A stretch of DNA of 5,363 bases from DATAFT01 sp035544635 (GCA_035544635.1 DATKDQ010000253.1:1-5363); one strand, 5' to 3'. Numbered from the stretch's first letter, positions 1-5,363 are shown. The notes: a model not told the origin generated them from the letters alone. Numbers and translations are program-made.

Positions 1-357
1 CTCCAGCATCATCTGGTCGAACTCGCTGCGCACCACCTGCCAGGTCTGCGAGCACTCGTGGGGCTTGTTGTCCCAGAAGTAGAACGGCGCCGACAGCTTG
101 CCGGCGGCGTTGGCGAACTGCACGCTGTACTTCTTGACGAAGTGGCTGCGCTGCATCTTCGGCAGCATGCCGAGGCGCTGGAGCACCCAGTAGGTCTCCG
201 GGATGAGCGACTCGCCGATGTGGAAGCGCGGGAAGCGCTCACGCTCGAAGAGCGTGACGTGGAGGCCCTGCTGTGCCATCACGGTGGAGCAGGTGGACCC
301 CGCGGGGCCGCCCCCGATGACGACGGCGTCGGTGTCGAGGATCTTGGTGTCGGTCAT
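1..357 (-). CDS. FAD-dependent oxidoreductase, flavin-dependent halogenase-like (N-terminal part, cut by window edge)
   Basis: The first 119 residues are visible and the frame stays open to the left edge. Seen: a dinucleotide-binding fold at residues 11-20 (VVIGGGPAG), an acidic end of the second strand (LFERE, 36-40), then PRFHIGESL (43-51), the FAD-contacting motif typical of flavin-dependent halogenases and relatives such as geranylgeranyl-reductase-like enzymes. FVKKYSVQF (73-81) sits where phenol/pyrrole-type halogenases carry their catalytic lysine, so K75 or K76 is a candidate. TWQVVRSEFD (105-114) matches the conserved arginine-containing stretch of the family. The diagnostic WxWxIP motif would lie beyond the edge, so halogenation itself is not shown; a non-halogenating monooxygenase or reductase remains possible. 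The ATG at 357 is preferred because GAGGTG (372-367) sits 9 nt upstream. An in-frame ATG at 366 is the alternative. The gene is 88 nt downstream of the P450 on the same strand. Confidence 0.85.
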   Translation of the reverse strand, partial: MTDTKILDTDAVVIGGGPAGSTCSTVMAQQGLHVTLFERERFPRFHIGESLIPETYWVLQRLGMLPKMQRSHFVKKYSVQFANAAGKLSAPFYFWDNKPHECSQTWQVVRSEFDQMMLE

Positions 358-363
358 CGCGGG

Positions 364-388
364 CATCACCTCGGAGACATCACCTCGG
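364..388 (-). repeat. Tandem direct repeat carrying duplicated ribosome-binding site and ATG
   Basis: Read on the minus strand, the 11-mer CCGAGGTGATG occurs twice (388-378 and 374-364), separated by 3 nt. Each copy carries a Shine-Dalgarno-like GAGGTG followed at once by ATG. The proximal GAGGTG is well placed for the flavoenzyme start at 357. The ATG of the distal copy opens a four-codon mini-ORF (Met-Ser-Pro-Arg-stop) whose TGA overlaps the ATG at 366 as TGATG, and that ATG is in frame with the flavoenzyme. The repeat and mini-ORF are seen directly; any regulatory role is inference. Confidence 0.6.
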
Positions 389-409
389 TGACAGGATACT
401 CGTTGTCAC
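388..409. promoter_or_regulatory. Inverted repeat GTGACA-N10-TGTCAC, possible operator or mRNA hairpin
   Basis: A perfect 6-bp inverted repeat with a 10-nt spacer lies in the 88-nt gap between the P450 stop and the flavoenzyme start. Its 22-bp span and spacing look like a dimeric repressor site, but no regulator gene is in the window and no factor can be named. As RNA it would form a 6-bp stem. The proximal arm can pair instead with the following repeat (TCACC/GGTGA, 391-380), giving two mutually exclusive hairpins. No convincing -35/-10 pair was found in this gap. Confidence 0.4.
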
Positions 410-445
410 GCCTTTGCGAGAGACGACCGGCGGGCAAGAATCGTT

Positions 446-3400
446 TCACCGCCCGCTCGCCCAGACGTCGACGCGGTAGCGGCCGTTCGCGATCGCGGCG
501 TCGACCCACGCCGCGGCCGGCGCCTCGCCGCCGCCGGTGCGCTCGCGCCACAGCTCGCGCAGCGCGCCACGCACGCCCGGCTCCATCGCGGCCGCGTCGC
601 CGCACACGTAGACGATCGCGCCGCGATCGTAGAGCTCCCAGAACGCTGCGGCTTCGTCGCGCAGCCGGTGCTGGATCCAGGTCTTGGGCCGATCGGGCTG
701 GCGCGAGAACGCGCACGCGAGCCGGGTCAGGCCGGCGGCCTCGAAGGCCTCGAGCTCGTCGCGATACAGCAGGTCGTGGTCCGGGCGCCGGCAGCCGAAG
801 AGCAGCAGCGACGCGCCGACCTCCCGCCTCGCCTCGCGCTGCGCGGCGCGCTCCTGGAGGAAGCCCCGGAAGGGAGCGAGGCCGGTTCCGGCGCCGGCCA
901 TGACGATCGGCAGGGCGCAATCCTCCGGCAGGCGGAACCGGGTGTCCGTGTCCCGCACGAAGGCGTGCACGGTGGCGCCTCGCTGCCGCTGTGCCAGGTA
1001 GGTCGAGCAGGCGCCGCGGTAGACGCCCCGGCCGGAGAGCGCGGGCGCGCACACGACGCCGACGGTGATGCTCGCGACGCGCGGGGAACACAGCGGCGAC
1101 GAAGAGATCGAGTAGTAGCGCGGGCGCAGCGCGGGCAGCATCGCAAGGTACTCCGCGAACGGGAGCTCACAGGCGGGGAAGGCCTCGAGCAGGTCGAGCA
1201 CCGAGAGCCGCTTCGCCAGCACCGCGTCGCGGTAGCGCGAGGCCGCGCCGCCGCCGTCGCCCTCGCCGCCGGCGTAAAGCTCGTCGAGAGCGCGGCGGTC
1301 GGGCGGGCACTGCGTGCGCTCGGCGAGACGGCGGATCTGGGTGCGCGTCGCCGTGTCCTGGAGCTCGACGTACTCCCGCAGCAGACGGCTCACGGTGATC
1401 GGCCGCTCGACGGGAAGTGTGGCGTGGTCTCGACTCACCTCGCCGCCCGCGGGCGCCCCGCCGCCAGCGCGCATCCCGCCGCGGGAGTGCGCCTCGCCGC
1501 CGATGCGCACCACCACTCGCGTCTGCTCGTCGAAGCCGAAGCGCTCGAGCACGCGGCGCACCAGCCGCTCGTCGTTCTCGGCGACGACGCCCAGGTGATC
1601 GCCGGCGCGGTAGGTCACGCCCTCGGGCGGCGCCAGCTCGAGATGCCGCGTCGAGCGCTCGGAGCCGGCGCCCTGGAGCTCGCGGTTCTCGACCACCACC
1701 ATCGGCGCGGCGCCGAACGAGACGACGAACGGGTTCTGGTGGCGCTCGTCGAGCACCTCGACACGGAGCGCGGCCTCGCGGGACGGGCCTTCCGCGGCCG
1801 GCCGCACCGCCGCGCCGAGCTCGAAGCCGAGCCCGCGGCCCACGGCCGGCCACAGCTCGCCGTACCAGCCCTCGAAGTCGCCGTCGAAGTCGCCGGCGCC
1901 GTCGCCCTCGCCGCGCGCGTGGAGCCGTCGAGCTCCGGCGGCAGCGAGCAGGCGATCGATCCTCGCCGGCACCGCCTGATAGGTCGACGCCCAGTCGCGG
2001 TGGCCGACGCCGAAGACGGTGAACGAGACGCCGGTGAGGGCGTCCGGCACGAGCCCGGACTCGAGCCAGGCCAGAAAGCGGCGCGCGTTGTCGGGTGGAG
2101 CGCCGTTGTAGGACGAGCTCACCACCACGACCGCGCCGGCTCGCGGCAGGTCGCCGGTGCGGGCGTCGAGCGGGACGACGTCGGCGTCGAAGCCCCAGCT
2201 CTGCGCGTCCTCGCCGATGCGCCGCGCGATCCCCTGCGACGTTCCCATGTTCGAGCCGTAGAGAACGAGGAGCGGGGCGCCGCCGGCGGGTGCCGTCGCA
2301 GCATCCATGGCGGTGGCCGTCGCCCCGGGCGTGCCGTCCCCGCGGGCCGCCGTCGCGCGCGCGTCGAGCGCGTCCGGCGCAAGGGCGCGAGCGCCCGCCG
2401 CCCGCGGGCTCGTCACCTCGGCGCGGTCCCGCGGCTCGACCCGCAGGCGGAAGCCGCGCGGCTTGAGCGTCAAGGTCTCCTGGATCTCGAGCCGGTAGCC
2501 GGCGGGCTCGCTGATCTCCAGTCGATGGAGCACCAGCGCCAACGCCAGCACCGCCTCGTGCGTGGCGAACTGCCGTCCGATGCAGGCGCGCTGGCCGTTG
2601 CCGAAGGGCTTGAACGCATTGGCGGGCCGCTCGCGCGCGGCGGCCGGCGCGAAGCGGTCGGGATCGAACGCCTCGGCGTCGGCGCCCCACACGCTGGGGT
2701 CGCGATGCAGCATGGGCGCGAGGACGGCGACGCTGTCGGCCTTCACCACCTCGTAGCGTCCGCCCAAGACCTCCGACGCCGCCTTGACGTAGAGCGCGAA
2801 CATCGGAGCGGTCGGCCACAGCCGCAGCGACTCGTCGAGCACCTGGCGCAGGTAGCGCAGGCGTCCGACGTCCTCGTAGGTCGGCTCGGCCCGCGGGTCG
2901 GCGCCGAGGACGCCGTCGACCTCCTCGCGCGCGCGGCGCAGCACCTCGGGATGCTTGACCAGGAAGTAGAGCGCGAACGAGAGCAGGCCGCTCGTCGTCT
3001 CGTGGCCGGCGATCAGGAAGGTGAGGATCTGGTGGCGGATGTTGAGGTCGTCGAGACCTTCGCCGCTCTCCGGATCGCGGCCGGTGAGCATGCGCCCCAG
3101 CAGATCGCCGCGCGCGCCCGGATCGCCGCCGCCCGCCCGCCGCTCGCGGATCAGCGTGTCGACGGTGTCATTCATCAGCGCGACGGCGCGCCGGAACCGG
3201 GCGTTCTCGCGCATCCGCAGCCGGTTCGCGGCGCCGGGGCGCGCCGAGCGGCTCATCGCGACCGAGAGCGCGAGCACCATCGCCTCGACGAAGGGGTGCG
3301 GCCGCTCGCGGTAGAAGGAGTTGAAGCGGTAGTCGAAGCCGCACAGCCCGATGGTGTCGAGCGTGAGCCGGGTCATCGCGTCGCCGACGTCGACCTCCTC

Positions 3401-3817
3401 GCGCGGGTTGACGCGGGCCCAGCGGTCGACCAACTGGCGGGCGACGTCGAGCATCTTGTCGTGGTACCCGCGCATCGCCGCGCCCGAGAAGTTGGGGAGC
3501 AGGATGTGGTGCGCCTTCGCCCAGTTGGGCTCGTGGGTGAGGGCGGTGAAGAGGCCGTCGCCGGTGAAGGCGCGCACCTCGCGCAGCGGCGCCCAGATGC
3601 GCTTGTCGAAGCGGCTCTCGTCGCACAGCTCGTCGACCAGCGCGAAGCCGGAGACCACGATCAGGCGCCGGCCGGCGATGCGCAGGAAGAAGATGTCGCC
3701 ATGACGGCGGGCAAGGGTCATCAGCCCCTGCACCTGGGTCCTCGGATCGAGATCGAGGAGGTTGCCCACCAGCGGCTTGGCGGGCGGCTGGGGAATCGGG
3801 ATCAGAGGCTCCGCCAT
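446..3817 (-). CDS. Self-sufficient cytochrome P450 / NADPH-P450 reductase fusion (CYP102, P450 BM3-like)
   Basis: The product is a single-chain monooxygenase: NADPH electrons pass FAD to FMN to haem, and O2 is used to hydroxylate, by family precedent, medium- or long-chain fatty acids. No signal or membrane anchor is seen, so it is cytosolic. Haem domain (about 1-462): CDESRFDK at 65-72, oxygen-activation motif AGHETTSG at 269-276 (T273 equivalent to BM3 T268), ExxR at 328-331, haem loop FGNGQRACIG at 404-413 with C411 as thiolate ligand. An Ala-rich linker covers about 463-513. FMN domain (about 514-660): YGSNMGTSQG at 519-528, SSYNGAPPDN at 567-576. FAD/NADPH domain: RPRYYSISSS at 897-906, GAGTGLAPFRGF at 974-985, NADPH-phosphate motif SRQPDRPKTW at 1037-1046, C-terminal FAD-stacking W1119. 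The 1123 residues compare with about 1049 in BM3; the excess is mostly linker and Gly-rich insertions near 776-799 and 848-859. GGAAGG lies 5 nt before the ATG. Confidence 0.97.
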   Translation of the reverse strand: MAEPLIPIPQPPAKPLVGNLLDLDPRTQVQGLMTLARRHGDIFFLRIAGRRLIVVSGFALVDELCDESRFDKRIWAPLREVRAFTGDGLFTALTHEPNWAKAHHILLPNFSGAAMRGYHDKMLDVARQLVDRWARVNPREEVDVGDAMTRLTLDTIGLCGFDYRFNSFYRERPHPFVEAMVLALSVAMSRSARPGAANRLRMRENARFRRAVALMNDTVDTLIRERRAGGGDPGARGDLLGRMLTGRDPESGEGLDDLNIRHQILTFLIAGHETTSGLLSFALYFLVKHPEVLRRAREEVDGVLGADPRAEPTYEDVGRLRYLRQVLDESLRLWPTAPMFALYVKAASEVLGGRYEVVKADSVAVLAPMLHRDPSVWGADAEAFDPDRFAPAAARERPANAFKPFGNGQRACIGRQFATHEAVLALALVLHRLEISEPAGYRLEIQETLTLKPRGFRLRVEPRDRAEVTSPRAAGARALAPDALDARATAARGDGTPGATATAMDAATAPAGGAPLLVLYGSNMGTSQGIARRIGEDAQSWGFDADVVPLDARTGDLPRAGAVVVVSSSYNGAPPDNARRFLAWLESGLVPDALTGVSFTVFGVGHRDWASTYQAVPARIDRLLAAAGARRLHARGEGDGAGDFDGDFEGWYGELWPAVGRGLGFELGAAVRPAAEGPSREAALRVEVLDERHQNPFVVSFGAAPMVVVENRELQGAGSERSTRHLELAPPEGVTYRAGDHLGVVAENDERLVRRVLERFGFDEQTRVVVRIGGEAHSRGGMRAGGGAPAGGEVSRDHATLPVERPITVSRLLREYVELQDTATRTQIRRLAERTQCPPDRRALDELYAGGEGDGGGAASRYRDAVLAKRLSVLDLLEAFPACELPFAEYLAMLPALRPRYYSISSSPLCSPRVASITVGVVCAPALSGRGVYRGACSTYLAQRQRGATVHAFVRDTDTRFRLPEDCALPIVMAGAGTGLAPFRGFLQERAAQREARREVGASLLLFGCRRPDHDLLYRDELEAFEAAGLTRLACAFSRQPDRPKTWIQHRLRDEAAAFWELYDRGAIVYVCGDAAAMEPGVRGALRELWRERTGGGEAPAAAWVDAAIANGRYRVDVWASGR

Positions 3818-3819
3818 GG

Positions 3820-3834
3820 GCGCCTTCCAGGCGC
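3820..3834 (-). promoter_or_regulatory. Hairpin enclosing the P450 ribosome-binding site
   Basis: On the minus strand the sequence GCGCCT-GGA-AGGCGC is a perfect 6-bp stem with a 3-nt loop. The P450 Shine-Dalgarno GGAAGG (3828-3823) lies in the loop and 3' arm, so folding would hide it. The GFA stop codon (3839-3837) is only 2 nt upstream of the stem, so a ribosome finishing the GFA protein would cover and open it. This arrangement would make P450 translation depend on upstream translation. The palindrome is seen; the coupling is inferred. Short GC palindromes can arise by chance in DNA this GC-rich. Confidence 0.45.
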
Positions 3835-3836
3835 GG

Positions 3837-4199
3837 CTACTCGTCGACGTACTTCCAGGTATCCGCGCCGTCGAGCCTTCTGATCCGCGCCGAGGCGATC
3901 GCCTCGGGATCCATCATCCGCGCGTTGACCCCCACCGTGCTGTCCGGCCGCTTCTGGGTCCGCTCGTGGTGCGTCACGCAGCCGCAGATGTTGCAGTGGT
4001 AGAGCTCGAGCGTGCCGTCGCCCCAGACGTAGGCCGAGGCCGCGCCCGGTGCGCTCGTCACCTTCACGGTCTTGCGCGAGTAGTACGCCCACAGCGCACC
4101 GTTGCGGCGGCAGATCGAGCAGTTGCAGTCGGTGAGCTGCCGCGGCTTCCGGGCGACCTCGAGGCGCACCGCGCCGCAGTGGCAGGAGGCTACGACCAT
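3837..4199 (-). CDS. GFA-family zinc-binding protein (glutathione-dependent formaldehyde-activating enzyme-like)
   Basis: A 120-residue single-domain protein, close to the usual size of small GFA proteins. All seven cysteines of the family's zinc sites are visible: CxC at C6/C8, CxCxxC at C25/C27/C30 (CNCSICRRNG), and CxxC at C69/C72 (CNICGC), with one extra cysteine at C74. The founding member, Gfa of Paracoccus, was described as catalysing S-hydroxymethylglutathione formation, but most small homologues have no demonstrated reaction, so the specific role is unknown. It lies 12 nt after the hydrolase stop and 19 nt before the P450 start, almost certainly on the same transcript. The ATG at 4199 is the only sensible start because the CxC motif begins at residue 6. 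The bases just upstream read CTCACCTCCCC, which is pyrimidine-rich and resembles no Shine-Dalgarno, so translation may rely on coupling with the hydrolase gene. Confidence 0.9.
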   Translation of the reverse strand: MVVASCHCGAVRLEVARKPRQLTDCNCSICRRNGALWAYYSRKTVKVTSAPGAASAYVWGDGTLELYHCNICGCVTHHERTQKRPDSTVGVNARMMDPEAIASARIRRLDGADTWKYVDE

Positions 4200-4211
4200 G
4201 GGGAGGTGAGT

Positions 4212-5060
4212 CTACGGCACTCCGAGGAACGTGGCGACGGCCTGGTTGAACGGCTCGGGCGCATCCAGATTGACGATGTGTCCAGCACCGGGAATCGTCA
4301 CCAGCGTCGCCCCGCCGACTTCGTCGGCGATGAGACGCGCGATCTCCAGGATGTGCGCCAGATCCCGATCGCCGACGACGACGAGAACCGGGCAGGTGAT
4401 CGCGCGCAACCGGTCGACCGCCGGCGGCGACAGCGGTTGCTCGAGGCGCTGGTACGTCCACAAGCGCCAGTTGTCCATGACCAGAGAGGCGACGGTCTCG
4501 GCAGCGTCTCTGTTCGCGTGGAGCGCCATGATGGGTGTCTCGGCCCAGAGCCTCGCCGCGCGTTCTGCATCACCGGCGCCCAGCGCCTCGAAGACGGGCG
4601 CGAACCAGGGGAGCGCTGGAACCGGGTAGCCGCCGACTCCCGGGGCCGCCAGCACCAGACGGTCGACACGATCCGGATGCGCGAGGGCGAAGTTGATCGC
4701 GAGCTCGGACCCGGCGGAGAGGCCGACGATCGTGGCCCGCGGGATGCCCATCTCGTCCAGGAGACCGCGCAGGTCCTGGTACCCGGTGTAGGGCTCCGTA
4801 GGGGCCGCCGACTTGCCGTGGCCGCGCAGGTCGTAGCGGATCACCCGGAACCGATCCTCGAACGCGGCCACCTGCGGGCCCCACATCCGCCGATCGACGC
4901 TGAAGGCGTGAATCAGCACCAGCGGCTCGCCGGAGCCGCTCGCTTCATAGAAGAGCCCGGCCGAGGACGTGCCCGCGGCCGTCTCGGCCAGACCCGAGGT
5001 CGCGCCGATGAGGGCCCAGAGGATCAGGCCCAGGGGGGACTTCAGGACTTGATTGGCCAC
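4212..5060 (-). CDS. Alpha/beta hydrolase with predicted N-terminal signal peptide
   Basis: A 282-residue alpha/beta-hydrolase-fold protein. The family covers esterases, lactonases, C-C hydrolases, haloalkane dehalogenases and cofactor-free haloperoxidases, and the substrate cannot be read from the sequence. Seen: oxyanion-side strand LVLIHAF (47-53), YDLRGHGKS (76-84), nucleophile elbow GLSAG (113-117) with S115, acid in GDRD (230-233, likely D233), and histidine in GAGH (258-261) with H261, a complete triad. Residue 52 is Ala where HG is usual, a mild departure. Residues 1-25 have one lysine, a hydrophobic core (LGLILWALIGA) and a small-residue end (GLA then E26), which looks like a Sec signal peptide and implies export; no lipobox cysteine is present. 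The start is a GTG; an in-frame stop lies upstream and the next ATG (residue 59) is inside the fold. No good Shine-Dalgarno precedes it. It is probably the first gene of the hydrolase-GFA-P450 operon. Confidence 0.9.
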   Translation of the reverse strand: MANQVLKSPLGLILWALIGATSGLAETAAGTSSAGLFYEASGSGEPLVLIHAFSVDRRMWGPQVAAFEDRFRVIRYDLRGHGKSAAPTEPYTGYQDLRGLLDEMGIPRATIVGLSAGSELAINFALAHPDRVDRLVLAAPGVGGYPVPALPWFAPVFEALGAGDAERAARLWAETPIMALHANRDAAETVASLVMDNWRLWTYQRLEQPLSPPAVDRLRAITCPVLVVVGDRDLAHILEIARLIADEVGGATLVTIPGAGHIVNLDAPEPFNQAVATFLGVP

Positions 5061-5085
5061 GGCTTGGAGTGGAGCAGAAGCAACC

Positions 5086-5114
5086 GTTATAGCGTCAAGT
5101 CACCTCGTCGTCAC
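5086..5114 (-). promoter_or_regulatory. Putative sigma70-type promoter for the hydrolase-GFA-P450 operon
   Basis: On the minus strand, GTGACG (5114-5109; 4 of 6 to the TTGACA consensus) is followed by a 17-nt spacer and TATAAC (5091-5086; 5 of 6 to TATAAT). The -10 lies 25 nt before the hydrolase GTG, leaving a leader of roughly 18 nt. A TATAAC in such GC-rich DNA stands out. A second TTGACG touches the -10 (1 nt away), too close to act as its -35. The call rests on consensus matching by eye only. Confidence 0.4.
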
Positions 5115-5130
5115 CCACCCGCGCACGGTG

Positions 5131-5153
5131 TAGCCGCGCCGGTATCGCGGCTA
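5131..5153. repeat. Perfect inverted repeat overlapping the PIN gene stop codon
   Basis: TAGCCGCG (5131-5138) and CGCGGCTA (5146-5153) form an 8-bp perfect stem with a 7-nt loop. The outer three bases on the minus strand are the PIN gene's TAG stop. The strong GC stem just at the end of the gene suggests an mRNA 3'-end structure (transcript protection or a factor-assisted terminator). No T-tract follows, so it is not a canonical intrinsic terminator. A DNA-binding site is the alternative, as it lies 17 bp upstream of the putative -35 of the next gene. Confidence 0.5.
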
Positions 5154-5363
5154 TTTGAAGGGATCGACCACACGCACGCCACCGAAGCTCTGGCCGTGCT
5201 GCAGATCCTCGGAGTAGACCACGTCACAACCGATCGCGCGCGCGGCTTCGATGATCGCCGCGTCCCAGTAGCTGATGCGCCAACGCTGTCCAGCTTCGAG
5301 CGCGGCGTGCATCAACGTCAGGGTCAGCTCCTGAATGGGGAGGCGCTCGAGCGTGACCATGAA
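5151..5363 (-). CDS. PIN-domain (VapC-like) ribonuclease, C-terminal part cut by window edge
   Basis: The last 70 or so codons are visible and the frame is still open at the right edge, so the Met at 5360 is very likely internal: PIN proteins of this type run about 130-140 residues and the first catalytic acidic residues would lie in the missing half. Seen, counting from that Met: YWDAAIIEAA (31-40) with D33, then GCDVVYSEDLQHGQ (44-57) with E51/D52 and a C-terminal VVDPF. These are the third and fourth acidic positions and the SEDLQHG signature of VapC-type toxins, which are Mg-dependent ribonucleases of type II toxin-antitoxin systems. An antitoxin gene would normally sit just upstream, beyond the window, so toxin status is inferred. 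It has no evident functional tie to the downstream operon. Confidence 0.88.
   Translation of the reverse strand, partial: FMVTLERLPIQELTLTLMHAALEAGQRWRISYWDAAIIEAARAIGCDVVYSEDLQHGQSFGGVRVVDPFK

Noticed and set aside
358..445. A separate promoter for the halogenase-like gene.
   Set aside because: TATCCT (4 of 6) occurs near 400-395 on the minus strand, but no acceptable -35 hexamer lies 16-18 nt upstream, so no promoter call is made.
58..903. A 281-codon plus-strand frame crossing the flavoenzyme start and the P450 end.
   Set aside because: It turns into near-continuous Arg/Pro/Ala repeats and runs antisense to two genes supported by domain motifs.
1167..2819. A 550-codon same-strand frame inside the P450 gene.
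   Set aside because: The product is extremely Arg-rich, has no motif and is out of frame with a gene whose every conserved motif is intact; it is a GC-driven shadow and does not indicate a frameshift.
446..3817. Possible frameshift or broken domain in the P450 fusion, suspected from its extra length.
   Set aside because: All haem, FMN, FAD and NADPH motifs and the C-terminal tryptophan occur in one frame in the right order; the extra residues are explained by linker and Gly-rich insertions.
668..3883. A 1071-codon open frame on the plus strand, antisense to nearly all of the P450 gene.
   Set aside because: Its translation is rich in Arg, Ala, Gly, His, Glu and Val with no recognisable domain, and it mirrors a clearly real gene. 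In high-GC DNA, strong third-position GC bias removes stop codons from one antisense frame, so great length alone is not evidence of coding.
3802..4461. A 219-codon minus-strand frame spanning the hydrolase end, the GFA gene and the P450 start.
   Set aside because: Low-complexity Arg-rich translation overlapping three genes with clear motifs in other frames.
5131..5153. Rho-independent terminator after the PIN gene.
   Set aside because: The stem is strong but is followed by GC-rich sequence with no T-tract on the minus strand, so it is listed as an inverted repeat only.

Overview
The window is GC-rich DNA (by eye about two-thirds G+C or more). All five recognisable genes lie on the minus strand, so transcription runs from high to low coordinates. 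GC-rich codon third positions create many long Arg/Ala-rich shadow frames. The content fits a high-GC free-living bacterium of the soil or environmental type (for example myxobacterial, actinobacterial or an uncultured proteobacteria-like lineage). The sequence alone does not fix the taxon.

Layout in transcription order: (1) 5363-5151, the C-terminal half of a PIN-domain (VapC-type) ribonuclease gene cut by the window edge. (2) A 90-nt gap holding a perfect 8-bp inverted repeat that overlaps the PIN stop codon, and a plausible sigma70-type promoter. (3) 5060-4212, an alpha/beta hydrolase with a predicted signal peptide. (4) 4199-3837, a small GFA-family zinc protein. (5) 3817-446, a 1123-residue self-sufficient cytochrome P450 fused to its FMN/FAD reductase (CYP102 / P450 BM3 type), the dominant gene of the window. 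(6) 357 to the left edge, the N-terminal 119 residues of an FAD-dependent oxidoreductase of the flavin-dependent halogenase type.

Hydrolase, GFA and P450 are separated by only 12 and 19 nt and are probably one transcript. The FAD enzyme follows after 88 nt and may be cotranscribed or separately controlled. A hydrolase, an NADPH-driven fatty-acid-type hydroxylase and a halogenase-like flavoenzyme side by side suggest an oxidative pathway acting on a lipid-like or secondary-metabolite substrate. That link is inference from gene order.

The most interesting points are: the divergent substrate pocket and long linker/insertions of the CYP102-type enzyme; its pairing with a halogenase-like gene; a hairpin that would hide the P450 ribosome-binding site directly behind the GFA stop codon; and a compact knot of repeats, mini-ORF and alternative hairpins in front of the halogenase-like gene. 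No tRNA, rRNA, CRISPR array or insertion sequence was seen, and no stretch longer than 90 nt lacks a gene.
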